A stretch of DNA of 64,000 bases from Marinobacter salinus (GTDB lineage: Bacteria > Pseudomonadota > Gammaproteobacteria > Pseudomonadales > Oleiphilaceae): contig NZ_CP017715.1 in assembly GCF_001854125.1 (NCBI RefSeq), forward strand, positions 806,001-870,000, given 5' to 3'. Made by a program: the position numbers and the translations under genes. A model generated the notes under the pieces. It was not told the origin of the DNA. It worked only from the letters and a program-made list of their open reading frames with translations, and did not search any database. Within the stretch, counting starts at the first letter, position 1. Every line of letters starts with the position of its first letter. Positions 8,574 to 17,223 of this stretch are shown here, piece by piece.

Positions 8574-10319
8574 GTGAGACAGTACGACGCTCTTATCATT
8601 GGTGGCCGTTACTTCGATGGCACCGGTGCCCCATCCCGCATTGCTCATGTTGCGATTCGCGATGGCCGGGTTGCCCGGGTTTTTGACTCGAAGCCCGATC
8701 CTGCGCTGGCGGACCAGGTAATTGATGCTGAGGGATGCTGGGTAACGCCGGGGTTCCTGGACACCCATACCCACTATGACGCCGAACTGATTGTAGCCCC
8801 GTCGCTTTCAGAGTCGGTTCGTCACGGTGTGACAACCGTTCTGATTGGCAGTTGCTCGTTGAGCATGGTCTGTTCGGATGCCGAGGATGCTTCTGATATT
8901 TTTACCCGGGTCGAAACGGTTCCAAGGGAAAAAGTGTTGCCGATCCTTGTCCAGAACAAGAACTGGAGCACGCCCTCTGAATGGGTTCGGTTTATCGAGC
9001 GGCATCCGCTGGGACCCAATGTCATCAGTTTCCTTGGGCATAGCGATTTGCGGACCGGAGTTATGGGCCTGCACCGGGCCACTGATCGGAGCATAAAACC
9101 GACAGCCCAGGAGCAGGAACGTATGGAGCAGCTGCTTGAAGAGGCCTTGCAGGAGGGGTTTCTGGGCCTGTCGACAATGTGCCTGAAATGGGACAAAGTC
9201 GATGGTGACCGTGAATGGTCGAAGAGCCTCCCGAGCACTTATGCGCGCTGGGGAGAGGTGAGCCGGCTAAACCGTTTGCTGCGTCGATATGGACGCGTTC
9301 ATCAGGGCGCGCCCAATGCTGCCAATCCGCTTCAGGTAACCCAATACCTGAGAGAGTCACTCGGGTGGTTCCGGAAGCCACTGAAAACGACGCTCATCGC
9401 CCTCATCGACCTCAAGGGCAACCCGACCGTTCGGCCAATGGCAAATCTGGTCGGCTGGATCGCTAATGCGTTCAGGGGCAATTTCCGGTGGCAGTTACTC
9501 CCGACGCCTTTCACCATTTATGCGGATGGTATGGATATTGTGCTCTTTGAGGAGTTTGGAGCGGGTGAAATGGCACTGGATGTCCGGGACCAGCTGGAGA
9601 GGAATGAGCTGCTCAAGGACGAGAGTTATCGCCGGACCTTCCGAAAATTCTACAAAGAGAAACTGTCTCCGCGAGTCTGGCAGCGGGATTTTGGCGATGC
9701 CATTATTCTTGGCTGTCCGGACACCTCGGTGGTAGGACGCAACTTTGCGGAGCTTGCGGCTGAGCAGGGCATACACGTGGTGGACTTTTTCCTGGACATG
9801 GTCGTCAAGTACGGTCGGGGCCTCCGGTGGTATACCGTCATCGGCAATCATCGTGAGAAACGGCTCCGCGAGATGGTGAAAAGTCCCCATGCCCTGATCA
9901 CCTTTTCGGATGCGGGTGCCCATATTCGCAATATGGCGTTCTACAACCTCCCATTGCGATTTCTGAAACTTGTCCAGGAAAGTGAGCAGCAGGGTGATCC
10001 GATTATGTCTCTTGAGAGAGCCGTGCATCGCCTTACAGGGGAGCAGGCTGACTGGCTCGGTATTGACGCCGGCCATATCCGGGAAGGCGATCGGGCAGAC
10101 ATCGTCATACTGGATCCGCGCGGTCTGAATCAGGATCTGGAGCAGGAAAACTGGGCTGAGATGGAAGGCTTCGGCCTTGACCGAATGGTCAACCGGGTTC
10201 CGGGGTGCGTCAAGCACGTGCTCATCAATGGGCGTGCGGCAATGACCAATGAACAAGTTGAGCCGGGCCTGGGGAAAGAGTCCGGGTTTGGGCGTTTTCT
10301 GCGGGCTACGTCCTGCTGA
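8574..10319 (+). CDS. D-aminoacylase / N-acyl-D-amino-acid deacylase family amidohydrolase
   Basis: A 581-residue metal-dependent amidohydrolase. The N-terminal beta domain (DALIIGGRYFDGTGAPS) leads into the metal motif DTHTHYDAE, and the C-terminal part returns to the beta domain with HIREGDRADIVILDP. Members hydrolyse N-acyl-D-amino acids or related amides; the exact substrate cannot be read from sequence. Translation starts at a GTG at 8574 preceded by GAGAGGAG. It lies 86 bp after the exporter adaptor on the same strand, so a functional link is possible but unproven. It has no signal peptide and should be cytosolic. Confidence 0.85.
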   Translation: MRQYDALIIGGRYFDGTGAPSRIAHVAIRDGRVARVFDSKPDPALADQVIDAEGCWVTPGFLDTHTHYDAELIVAPSLSESVRHGVTTVLIGSCSLSMVCSDAEDASDIFTRVETVPREKVLPILVQNKNWSTPSEWVRFIERHPLGPNVISFLGHSDLRTGVMGLHRATDRSIKPTAQEQERMEQLLEEALQEGFLGLSTMCLKWDKVDGDREWSKSLPSTYARWGEVSRLNRLLRRYGRVHQGAPNAANPLQVTQYLRESLGWFRKPLKTTLIALIDLKGNPTVRPMANLVGWIANAFRGNFRWQLLPTPFTIYADGMDIVLFEEFGAGEMALDVRDQLERNELLKDESYRRTFRKFYKEKLSPRVWQRDFGDAIILGCPDTSVVGRNFAELAAEQGIHVVDFFLDMVVKYGRGLRWYTVIGNHREKRLREMVKSPHALITFSDAGAHIRNMAFYNLPLRFLKLVQESEQQGDPIMSLERAVHRLTGEQADWLGIDAGHIREGDRADIVILDPRGLNQDLEQENWAEMEGFGLDRMVNRVPGCVKHVLINGRAAMTNEQVEPGLGKESGFGRFLRATSC

Positions 10320-10382
10320 TTCAGTTCTGGCTGGAGGTACAATGTCCGCTCTGAACGCCAGGAATCCGTTGATGGGAAGTGT

Positions 10383-11003
10383 ATGATGTTGCGTTTACCG
10401 TTTGTCAGTGTCGTCTGGCTGATCATATTTCTGGCCGTTCTGGTTTGGTCCGGGATTGCACCGAAAGACCGGGCCACCTGGGTACTTGAAGTCTTGCCCG
10501 CCGTCATCGGTTTGGTGCTGGTGATCTGGTGCTGGTTTCGTTATCCATTGAGTCCCTTGCTTTATTGGCTGATTCTCGTGCATGCCGTAATACTCATGGT
10601 GGGAGGGCATTACACCTATGCAGAAGTGCCAATGTTCGACTGGTTCAGCGACTGGTTCGGCTGGGATCGTAACAACTATGACAAGTTGGGGCATTTCGCC
10701 CAGGGTTTCGTTCCGGCCCTGATCGCGCGGGAACTCGTCGTCCGGTTATCAGTGTTTGCCCACCGTGGTTGGGCCTCCTTTTTTATAATCTGCTTCTGCC
10801 TGGCTCTCAGTGCATTCTATGAATTGATCGAATGGTGGGTTGCACTGGCCAGTGAACAGGCAGCCGAGGCGTTTCTGGGTACTCAGGGCTATGTTTGGGA
10901 TACCCAGTCCGATATGGCGTGGGCGCTTTCCGGGGCAATTCTGGCCCTGATGTTGCTCGGACGATTCCAGGACCGCCAGATCACGCGGCTCAACGGGAGC
11001 TGA
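10383..11003 (+). CDS. DUF2238 (YjdF-like) inner membrane protein
   Basis: A 206-residue integral membrane protein with about six hydrophobic helices. Family hallmarks are the HYTYAEVPMFDW and NNYDKLGHFAQGFVPALIARE segments and the closing YVWDTQSDMAWALSGA. These match the DUF2238 family represented by E. coli YjdF. No biochemical function is established for the family. Two adjacent ATGs (10383, 10386) are possible starts, with GGGAAG upstream. The gene stands between an amidohydrolase and a DASS symporter on the same strand. Confidence 0.85.
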   Translation: MMLRLPFVSVVWLIIFLAVLVWSGIAPKDRATWVLEVLPAVIGLVLVIWCWFRYPLSPLLYWLILVHAVILMVGGHYTYAEVPMFDWFSDWFGWDRNNYDKLGHFAQGFVPALIARELVVRLSVFAHRGWASFFIICFCLALSAFYELIEWWVALASEQAAEAFLGTQGYVWDTQSDMAWALSGAILALMLLGRFQDRQITRLNGS

Positions 11004-11039
11004 ATCATTCCATTTTCCTTAGCTGACTGATACCTGTTT

Positions 11040-12503
11040 ATGACTGACGCTCAAAATCCCGAAAACCTTCCCAAAGGTCTTCCCGCAAGCCAGATAATTG
11101 GTTTGATGCTGGGAGCCGTGTTTCTGCTCGTTACACTGATTCTGCCCCCACCTCAAACCATGGGAGCCGATGCCTGGGCAGCCCTCGGTATGATGTTGCT
11201 CATGGCTACCTGGTGGTCCACGGAAGCCATTCCCATACCGGCAACGGCACTTCTTCCGATTGTTCTGGTGCCGGCACTGGGGTTGGGCAGTATCGGGGAG
11301 GCAACCACTCCTTATGCCAACCCGATTATCTTCCTGTTTCTGGGCGGCTTTACGCTGGGGCTCGCTATGCAGCGTTGGAATCTTCACCGTCGGATCGCCT
11401 TACTTACGCTAAAAACTGTGGGCGATGAGCCGAAGCGACAGATTGGTGGGTTTATGCTGGCCACGGCCTTTCTGAGTATGTGGGTCAGTAACACCGCCAC
11501 TTCCATCATGATGCTGCCGATTGGTTTGTCCGTTATCGGGATGATGGACGCCTCCAATCCGGACGGCGTGCGTCGATATGCAACGTCTCTGCTGCTGGCG
11601 ATTGCCTATTCCGCAAGTATTGGCGGCATCGCGACCCTGATCGGAACGCCCCCAAATGCCTTGCTCGCGGCGTATCTCAGTGAGAATCAGGGGATATCCG
11701 TCGGATTTGCCCAATGGATGCTGCTGGGTATTCCGGTAACCGTGGTAATGCTATTCGCTGCCTGGTGGTGGTTGACCCGCCGGGACTTCGGTATCGGTCA
11801 GAAAGGCGACAGCGCAATGATGATACGTGATGAGCTGGCCGCTCTAGGGCCATTAACCCGGGGCGAAAAGTTGGTTGGGCTGGTGTTTGTGCTCACCGCC
11901 AGCGCGTGGATTTTTCGCCCGCTGCTGTCCGGAAGTCTGATGCCCTGGCTCAGTGACACGGGTATCGCCATCGCCGCCGCCATTGTGATGTTCATCATTC
12001 CGGTGAATGCCCGCGAGCGCGTCTTTGTTCTGAACTGGGAAACCGCCAAGGGGATTCCCTGGGGCGTTCTGCTATTGTTCGGCGGCGGGCTGGCCATGGC
12101 AGGTGTTATCAGCAGTTCTGGTCTGGCCGAATGGATCGCCGGAAGTCTGGGGGCTGCGGGCACCTTACCGACTCTGGTTATGATCGCCCTGGTGGCCGGG
12201 GTGATTATTTTTCTCACTGAAGTAACCAGTAATACAGCCACGGCAGCTGCATTTTTGCCGCTTCTCGGAGCGCTCGCCATGTCACAGGGAGTATCTCCCA
12301 TTCTCCTGACGGTGCCGGCCGCAGTGGCCGCCAGTTGCGCATTTATGATGCCGGTTGCGACACCGCCCAACGCTATCGTGTTTTCCTCCGGCCACATGAA
12401 GATCAGCGACATGATCAGCGCCGGCTTTGCCCTGAATCTGGCGGGTGTGGTGGTTGTCACCCTGCTGTGCTATGGCCTCCTGGGCGTGGTGTTCACCCTC
12501 TGA
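11040..12503 (+). CDS. DASS/SLC13-family sodium:anion (dicarboxylate-type) symporter
   Basis: A 487-residue secondary transporter with about 11-12 hydrophobic segments. It carries both inverted-repeat SNT motifs of the family: SNTATSIMMLPIG in the first half and TSNTATAAAFLPLLGA in the second. The paired motifs LIGTPPNALLAAY and VATPPNAIVFSSGH are also present. Relatives such as VcINDY carry succinate and other C4 dicarboxylates with sodium; some carry sulfate. No binding residue settles the substrate here. There is no clear Shine-Dalgarno before the ATG at 11040. No sensor or regulator is adjacent. Confidence 0.93.
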   Translation: MTDAQNPENLPKGLPASQIIGLMLGAVFLLVTLILPPPQTMGADAWAALGMMLLMATWWSTEAIPIPATALLPIVLVPALGLGSIGEATTPYANPIIFLFLGGFTLGLAMQRWNLHRRIALLTLKTVGDEPKRQIGGFMLATAFLSMWVSNTATSIMMLPIGLSVIGMMDASNPDGVRRYATSLLLAIAYSASIGGIATLIGTPPNALLAAYLSENQGISVGFAQWMLLGIPVTVVMLFAAWWWLTRRDFGIGQKGDSAMMIRDELAALGPLTRGEKLVGLVFVLTASAWIFRPLLSGSLMPWLSDTGIAIAAAIVMFIIPVNARERVFVLNWETAKGIPWGVLLLFGGGLAMAGVISSSGLAEWIAGSLGAAGTLPTLVMIALVAGVIIFLTEVTSNTATAAAFLPLLGALAMSQGVSPILLTVPAAVAASCAFMMPVATPPNAIVFSSGHMKISDMISAGFALNLAGVVVVTLLCYGLLGVVFTL

Positions 12504-12651
12504 CATTGACCAGCCGGTTCTTCCGGCCTCCTCCGCAGCGACAGATTTGAGGCACAGTTATCTTTAAGCGGGCAGCGTTTTCGGTATCTTACCGTAACAA
12601 CATGTAACCCGATTAAGGTCATGGCCAATAAAAACAGGGACCTCCTCTGAC

Positions 12652-13452
12652 ATGCTGCTGGTGCTCGCCGGATCCATTCTCACATTTACCATGGTGCAGG
12701 AAGCGACTGTGGTTGAGCCTTTTGAAAAAGGCACTGTTGTCATTGAGCAGGACGTGGACTCCGGCCCGGTTAAGCTACGGTCGGATGTGAGGGTAGAGCC
12801 CCTTGTGGAGCAGAAGTACCGTAACATTGTTCGTCAGGCTTATGACTACAGTTGTGGCAGTGCTGCACTCACCACGGTTCTGAATTATTACCTTGGCCGG
12901 ACGTTGTCGGAGCGGCAGGTCATGGAGGGCTTGCTGCACTATGGCGAGAGCGAGCGCATTGTGGAGCGCCGCGCCTTTTCCATGCTGGATATGAAACGCC
13001 TGGTGACGGCGCTGGGCTATCCCTCCGGCGGGTTTCGGGCGACCATCGATGATTTGAAAGACCTGGATCACCCCGCCATTGTCCCTATTCATCACGCCGG
13101 CTTTAAACACTTTGTTGTGTTGCGCACTATCCGGGACGACCGTGTTTATATGGCAGATCCTTCAGTAGGCAACATCTCCTTTCCGCTTGCCCAATTCGAG
13201 GAAAAATGGGACGACAACGTCCTCTTCATCGTATTCCCGGGCAGCGACAAGCCCCTCGATAATCTGGAATTAAAAGAGGAAGACCTTCGTTTTGTGGACG
13301 ACCAGACAATGACCCTGTTGGCGCTGGAAAGGATTCCTGCGTTTCATGAGGCCACCGAAAGGCGTATTCAGAACCTTCTGGAGCGTCAGAAAAATAATCC
13401 CGACGGTAGTGTCGAAAATACCCGAAAACAACTCTATTACCGTCGAAACTAA
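12652..13452 (+). CDS. C39-family cysteine peptidase, FapD-like
   Basis: A 266-residue exported protein whose core (residues about 50-190) is a bacteriocin-processing C39 peptidase domain. The complete active site is visible: oxyanion Gln62, nucleophile Cys68 in DYSCGS, His153 in FKHFVV and Asp169 in MADPS. Only a short hydrophobic N-terminus (LLVLAGSILTFTMV) precedes it; no ABC-transporter domains are attached, which separates it from PCAT exporters and places it with free-standing FapD-type enzymes. The basic region of the signal peptide is missing, and no earlier start codon is in frame nearby, so the true start is uncertain. An outer-membrane barrel gene follows after 53 bp. Confidence 0.85.
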   Translation: MLLVLAGSILTFTMVQEATVVEPFEKGTVVIEQDVDSGPVKLRSDVRVEPLVEQKYRNIVRQAYDYSCGSAALTTVLNYYLGRTLSERQVMEGLLHYGESERIVERRAFSMLDMKRLVTALGYPSGGFRATIDDLKDLDHPAIVPIHHAGFKHFVVLRTIRDDRVYMADPSVGNISFPLAQFEEKWDDNVLFIVFPGSDKPLDNLELKEEDLRFVDDQTMTLLALERIPAFHEATERRIQNLLERQKNNPDGSVENTRKQLYYRRN

Positions 13453-13505
13453 TTCTCCGGGTCACTCCGGATCAGGAACACGACAAATAAAATAAGGGAG
13501 TCAGG

Positions 13506-14516
13506 ATGAATCGTTGGTTTGTGCGAGGCCTTATCCTTGTTTCCACGGCAGGTCTGCTTCCAGGTATGGCCCTGGCGCAGGAAGAAAGTGTGGACCAGGC
13601 GCGGGAAGCGCTGGCAAAACAGGAGGGTGATGAAGACTCCTCCCGCCAGCTGGAAGAGGTGTTTCAGGCTGCAGAGAAGAACTATTCTCTGCAGAAGAAG
13701 GGTACCCATTCCCTGAACTATTCATTTGACTATTCCTACACCGCCGACCAGCGCCTGGACCTGGCGATAACCGGTGGCTCGGTCAGGAATCTCGATGTGG
13801 TGCCATCGGCTACCCATAATTTTACCAATGCATTCTCCTATGATTACGGTCTGCTGAATAACCTCACCGTCGGGACCCGTGTCCCTCTGGTGGTTAAGTA
13901 TGACACCGAAGATGAACTGAACGTCTATGACTTCGGCGACGTTTCGTTCACTGGTCGCTGGCAGCCTTTTGCGTATGTGCCCGGAAAAATGTCCACGACA
14001 TTCTTTGGAACGCTGACCACCAAAACCGGCGTCAGCCCCTATGAAATCGATATCAAGGAGCAGCTTTCCACAGGCAGCGGGTACTATTCCGTCGGTGGTG
14101 GCGCAAGCCTTTCCAAGGTTCTGGACCCCGTTGTCATCTTTGGTTCGTTGAGCGCAACCTACAACCTGCCTGCCGAGGATCTCAACCAGGTCAGGGGTGC
14201 CCGCCTGCTGACCGAGGTCGACCCCGGGTTCGGGCTGTCGGGCTCTGCCGGCTTCGCCTACTCTTTGTCCTACGACATCTCCCTGAGCATCTCTGCGCAA
14301 ATCAGCTACAGCGACGAAACCATCCTCACGTTCAGTAATGGCGATCAGGCTGTTGCCCAGGACCAGATGACCGGGTTCCTGAGCATGTCGCTGGGCACTC
14401 GTGTCAGCGACACTACCATCGTGAATACCAGTCTCGGCATTGGTCTGACCGAGGATGCACCGGACTTCTCCCTGGGTGTATCCCTGCCCATTAATTTCTC
14501 TGGCCTCAAAGAGTGA
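13506..14516 (+). CDS. Outer-membrane beta-barrel transporter with N-terminal coiled coil, FapF-like
   Basis: A 336-residue protein with a clear signal peptide (cleavage after GMALA, about residue 24). A charged helical stretch that should form a coiled coil follows (residues about 26-60, DQAREALAKQEGDEDSSRQLEE). The rest (about 70-336) is alternating amphipathic strands typical of a beta-barrel. Length, helix-then-barrel order and the preceding C39 peptidase gene match FapF, the trimeric exporter of Pseudomonas functional amyloid. The match is architectural; I cannot show sequence homology by eye. The C-terminus (INFSGLKE) lacks the terminal Phe common in barrels. Its Shine-Dalgarno is AGGGAGTCAGG just before the ATG. 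Confidence 0.72.
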   Translation: MNRWFVRGLILVSTAGLLPGMALAQEESVDQAREALAKQEGDEDSSRQLEEVFQAAEKNYSLQKKGTHSLNYSFDYSYTADQRLDLAITGGSVRNLDVVPSATHNFTNAFSYDYGLLNNLTVGTRVPLVVKYDTEDELNVYDFGDVSFTGRWQPFAYVPGKMSTTFFGTLTTKTGVSPYEIDIKEQLSTGSGYYSVGGGASLSKVLDPVVIFGSLSATYNLPAEDLNQVRGARLLTEVDPGFGLSGSAGFAYSLSYDISLSISAQISYSDETILTFSNGDQAVAQDQMTGFLSMSLGTRVSDTTIVNTSLGIGLTEDAPDFSLGVSLPINFSGLKE

Positions 14517-14554
14517 TTGGTGCGGCTGCCGATTTACGGGAAGGGAAGGATTTC

Positions 14555-16180
14555 ATGGGACATCACAGTCACAAGCGCGAGATTCTCGGGGCATTCATTG
14601 CTGCGACCATGTCGTTCGGTGCCGAGGCACAGCTTGCACAGAACCTCACAATTCATCCGAAAGCTCTGGCTCTAGGCAATGCCGTAACTGCAGATCCTCC
14701 GGGAATCATGGCGATTCACTACAATCCGGCCGGCCTGACCAAACTGGATGGTCGTCAGCTGGAAGTGAACCTGATGAGCGTGTATCTGGACATTGACGCT
14801 GACTTTATCGCTCCAGACGGCTATGAAATCTTTGGGATAGATGGCCTGGAAACCGACCCCCTGACAGGGAAGCAGAAAGATCCGGTAGCAAACACCCACA
14901 GTCATACCAATAATGTGGCACTTTACGTGCCCGGGTTCGGTATTCTCCGGACCCCTCCGGGGCCGGCGCTTGCACCCTCAGCCGGAATCAGCATTAACCC
15001 CCCGGGGTCCAAGCTGACCTTCGCCAACGCCTTTTACTTGCCTCTGGCAGCGGGGTTCTATCGGGACAAGGACGATCCCGGACGCTATCAACCGCAGGCC
15101 ACGGCGCTTCAGAGAACCACCTATCTGTCGCCAAGTGTTGGCTATGAGATTAACGATGAGTGGTCCGTTGGCGCAGGTATTCATCTGTCCCATATGGGGA
15201 TTGCTGCGGACCAGTATATGCGGGCCCCGAACCTGCTTCTTGGTGTCGCAGAGATTCTTCAGGACGCTTTCAACTGCGAAAGCGGCGACGAACCGCTCCA
15301 GCCATGGCTGGCCCTGTGTGGTGGTAACGTTGGTCCATGGGATGATATCGGTGCCCTGAGCATCAATGTTCAGGAAACCCTCTCTCCGACCTATGCTCTC
15401 GGCGTCATGTGGGAACCTACGGACTGGTTCAGTTGGGGGGCAAGTTATACCTCCGAAGCCGAAATGAACATGAAGGGCACCTTTGAAATCGAGTATACGG
15501 ACGACTGGTCCGGCTTCTGGCAGAGTGTCAACGGCTCGGTTCTGGGTGCCATCACCTCAGCCATTCTGAGTTTGCCCTCGGGAGCCCCTCGGGAGGCAGG
15601 TAATGTCAGTATGGACCTGGTATATCCCCAGCATTTCCAGACCGGAATCAGCGTGGATGTTCACCCGAAGCTGACGTTGAATGCCGACATCGGGTGGACA
15701 GATTATGAGCAGTGGGATGCATTCGTTTTCCGTTTTGATCGTAATCTGGAGTTTCTGAATGCGGCGAGAATTCTGTCTCCCGACAATGCCACGCCGAATA
15801 CGTTGCGATTGCCCCTGGGTTTCAAGAGCCAGTGGAACTGGGCCTTTGGAGCCGAGTTCCATGCGTCCTCACGGCTCGACCTTCGGGCCGGTGTTGAAAT
15901 CCGGGATTCAGTGATACCCGACGACCAGCGCCAGGTGATGGCGCCCTTCGGGGGAGCCAATCTCTACAGCGTTGGTATGGGCTACAAGTGGGACAAGAAT
16001 ACCGAGATCGATATGAATCTCAGCTATCTGCACTCGATCGAAACTATTCCGGCAGATACCAGTTGCAACGTAAACTGCGACAATATTACCAATATTATTT
16101 ACAACCCTTATGCAGGTCTGGATATCAAAACCTCGTTGAGGGTGGTCATGGCAGGTCTGAGCTTCCGCACAAAGTTCTGA
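14555..16180 (+). CDS. FadL/OmpP1-family outer-membrane transport protein
   Basis: A 541-residue barrel protein. The open frame starts at 14513, but the ATG at 14555 is preceded by GGGAAGGGAAGG and opens a good signal peptide (cleavage near GAEAQLA). FadL features are the early helix/hatch region with YNPAGLTKLDG, repeated aromatic amphipathic strands, and the C-terminal Phe (SFRTKF) recognised by the Bam machinery. Two Cys pairs sit in predicted loops (NCESGDEP...ALCGG and TSCNVNCDN) and may form disulfides. Relatives take up fatty acids, alkanes or aromatics. Cotranscription with the FapF-like gene (stop at 14516) is likely. The substrate is unknown; hydrophobic compound uptake is only a family-based guess. 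Confidence 0.88.
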   Translation: MGHHSHKREILGAFIAATMSFGAEAQLAQNLTIHPKALALGNAVTADPPGIMAIHYNPAGLTKLDGRQLEVNLMSVYLDIDADFIAPDGYEIFGIDGLETDPLTGKQKDPVANTHSHTNNVALYVPGFGILRTPPGPALAPSAGISINPPGSKLTFANAFYLPLAAGFYRDKDDPGRYQPQATALQRTTYLSPSVGYEINDEWSVGAGIHLSHMGIAADQYMRAPNLLLGVAEILQDAFNCESGDEPLQPWLALCGGNVGPWDDIGALSINVQETLSPTYALGVMWEPTDWFSWGASYTSEAEMNMKGTFEIEYTDDWSGFWQSVNGSVLGAITSAILSLPSGAPREAGNVSMDLVYPQHFQTGISVDVHPKLTLNADIGWTDYEQWDAFVFRFDRNLEFLNAARILSPDNATPNTLRLPLGFKSQWNWAFGAEFHASSRLDLRAGVEIRDSVIPDDQRQVMAPFGGANLYSVGMGYKWDKNTEIDMNLSYLHSIETIPADTSCNVNCDNITNIIYNPYAGLDIKTSLRVVMAGLSFRTKF

Positions 16181-16214
16181 CGGCCGGCTCCGAAAAAGTG
16201 AGGACGTTGTCCGC

Positions 16215-17213
16215 ATGAAAGCCAGTGTAATTTTCAGATCAGCCGTGTTCTCGCTGTTAGCCGTCCTGATTGGCGGGTGCCAGGTTGGGGGGTCACCCGT
16301 GTCAAATCGTGAAGGTTATTTTACCTGGGTGGATGAACAGGGCCGCGTGCGTTACTCGCCGATCGCCGAGTCACCGGATTCGGGTTCGGCCAGAAAGCCG
16401 GAAACCGAAACTGAGACTGAAACCGAGTACACGCTTGAAAACTACCCGGATGCCGACCAGCTTTCGAAGGATGGTTATGTTCGTCCCGGCGAACGCCCGC
16501 CTTACTTCACCTGGCGCGACGCAGAGGGAAATGTCCGGGTCAGCTATTATCAGCCAGATACCAGGGCGGATGAAGAAAAGGGGCAGGTTAAGCCACCCAT
16601 CGAATTGACGCCGGCCAGTGTTTACCACGCGGGTCCGGAGGTGAAACTCGCAGAACCTGTTTCAGGTAGCGATCCCGACGCGTTCGCCGTTTTGGGGATT
16701 GAGCCCGGAACCGAGAGTTTTTTTACCCGCTTTGAGAAGTCCTGTTGTCAGGATCTGGACACGGAAGACCACAAAGAATGGCAACTGGGTCGGGAGTTCG
16801 GCTTTTACATTACCGAAGATTCTCCCGTCCATGACTTTATGACCGGCCGAAGCCCTTATCAGTTGGTTGCGCTTTCCAGTGTAATCACTCACCCGGACTT
16901 CATCATGCGGGTACGCTCATATACAAAAGGCGGCGTATTTGCGCCGTCCCTGCTGTTTCTGGACCGGGATTTCGCTCCGGTCCGCCTGGTGACAGATCTG
17001 GTGAGCGAGTATGAGCCTGAAAACTGGCACCGAAGAGGCTACCTTGAGTCATGGATACCGGTCTTTCCGAGCGAGGGGGAGCGCTGGGTGGTGTTCTTTA
17101 CCCGAGACCAGGATCTTGTTGGGCAGGAGGTTATCGAAACAAGACGCGGACTCAAAGCCATTCCTCATGCCTCTGTTGGCGAGATTGGACTAATGATGGC
17201 CGAGGAGGATTGA
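16215..17213 (+). CDS. MalM-family lipoprotein with two DUF4124-like repeats
   Basis: A 332-residue lipoprotein. The signal ends in the lipobox LIGGC (Cys22), so the mature protein is lipid-anchored. Two short repeats follow: YFTWVDEQGRVRYS (about 36-49) and YFTWRDAEGNVRVSY (about 97-111), joined by a low-complexity TETETETE segment. The C-terminal half (about 155-332) resembles MalM periplasmic proteins, with MRVRSYTKGGVFAPSLLFLD and a later FFTRDQDLVG. It is the last gene of the C39/barrel/FadL operon, 34 bp after the FadL gene. No maltose genes are nearby, so a sugar role is unlikely. It may be an accessory or substrate of the barrels. It has a Cys pair (KSCCQD). Confidence 0.75.
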   Translation: MKASVIFRSAVFSLLAVLIGGCQVGGSPVSNREGYFTWVDEQGRVRYSPIAESPDSGSARKPETETETETEYTLENYPDADQLSKDGYVRPGERPPYFTWRDAEGNVRVSYYQPDTRADEEKGQVKPPIELTPASVYHAGPEVKLAEPVSGSDPDAFAVLGIEPGTESFFTRFEKSCCQDLDTEDHKEWQLGREFGFYITEDSPVHDFMTGRSPYQLVALSSVITHPDFIMRVRSYTKGGVFAPSLLFLDRDFAPVRLVTDLVSEYEPENWHRRGYLESWIPVFPSEGERWVVFFTRDQDLVGQEVIETRRGLKAIPHASVGEIGLMMAEED

Positions 17214-17223
17214 CCCGCCAGGG

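Noticed and set aside
9495..10256. Minus-strand frame of 253 codons inside the amidohydrolase gene
   Set aside because: Shadow of the conserved amidohydrolase frame.
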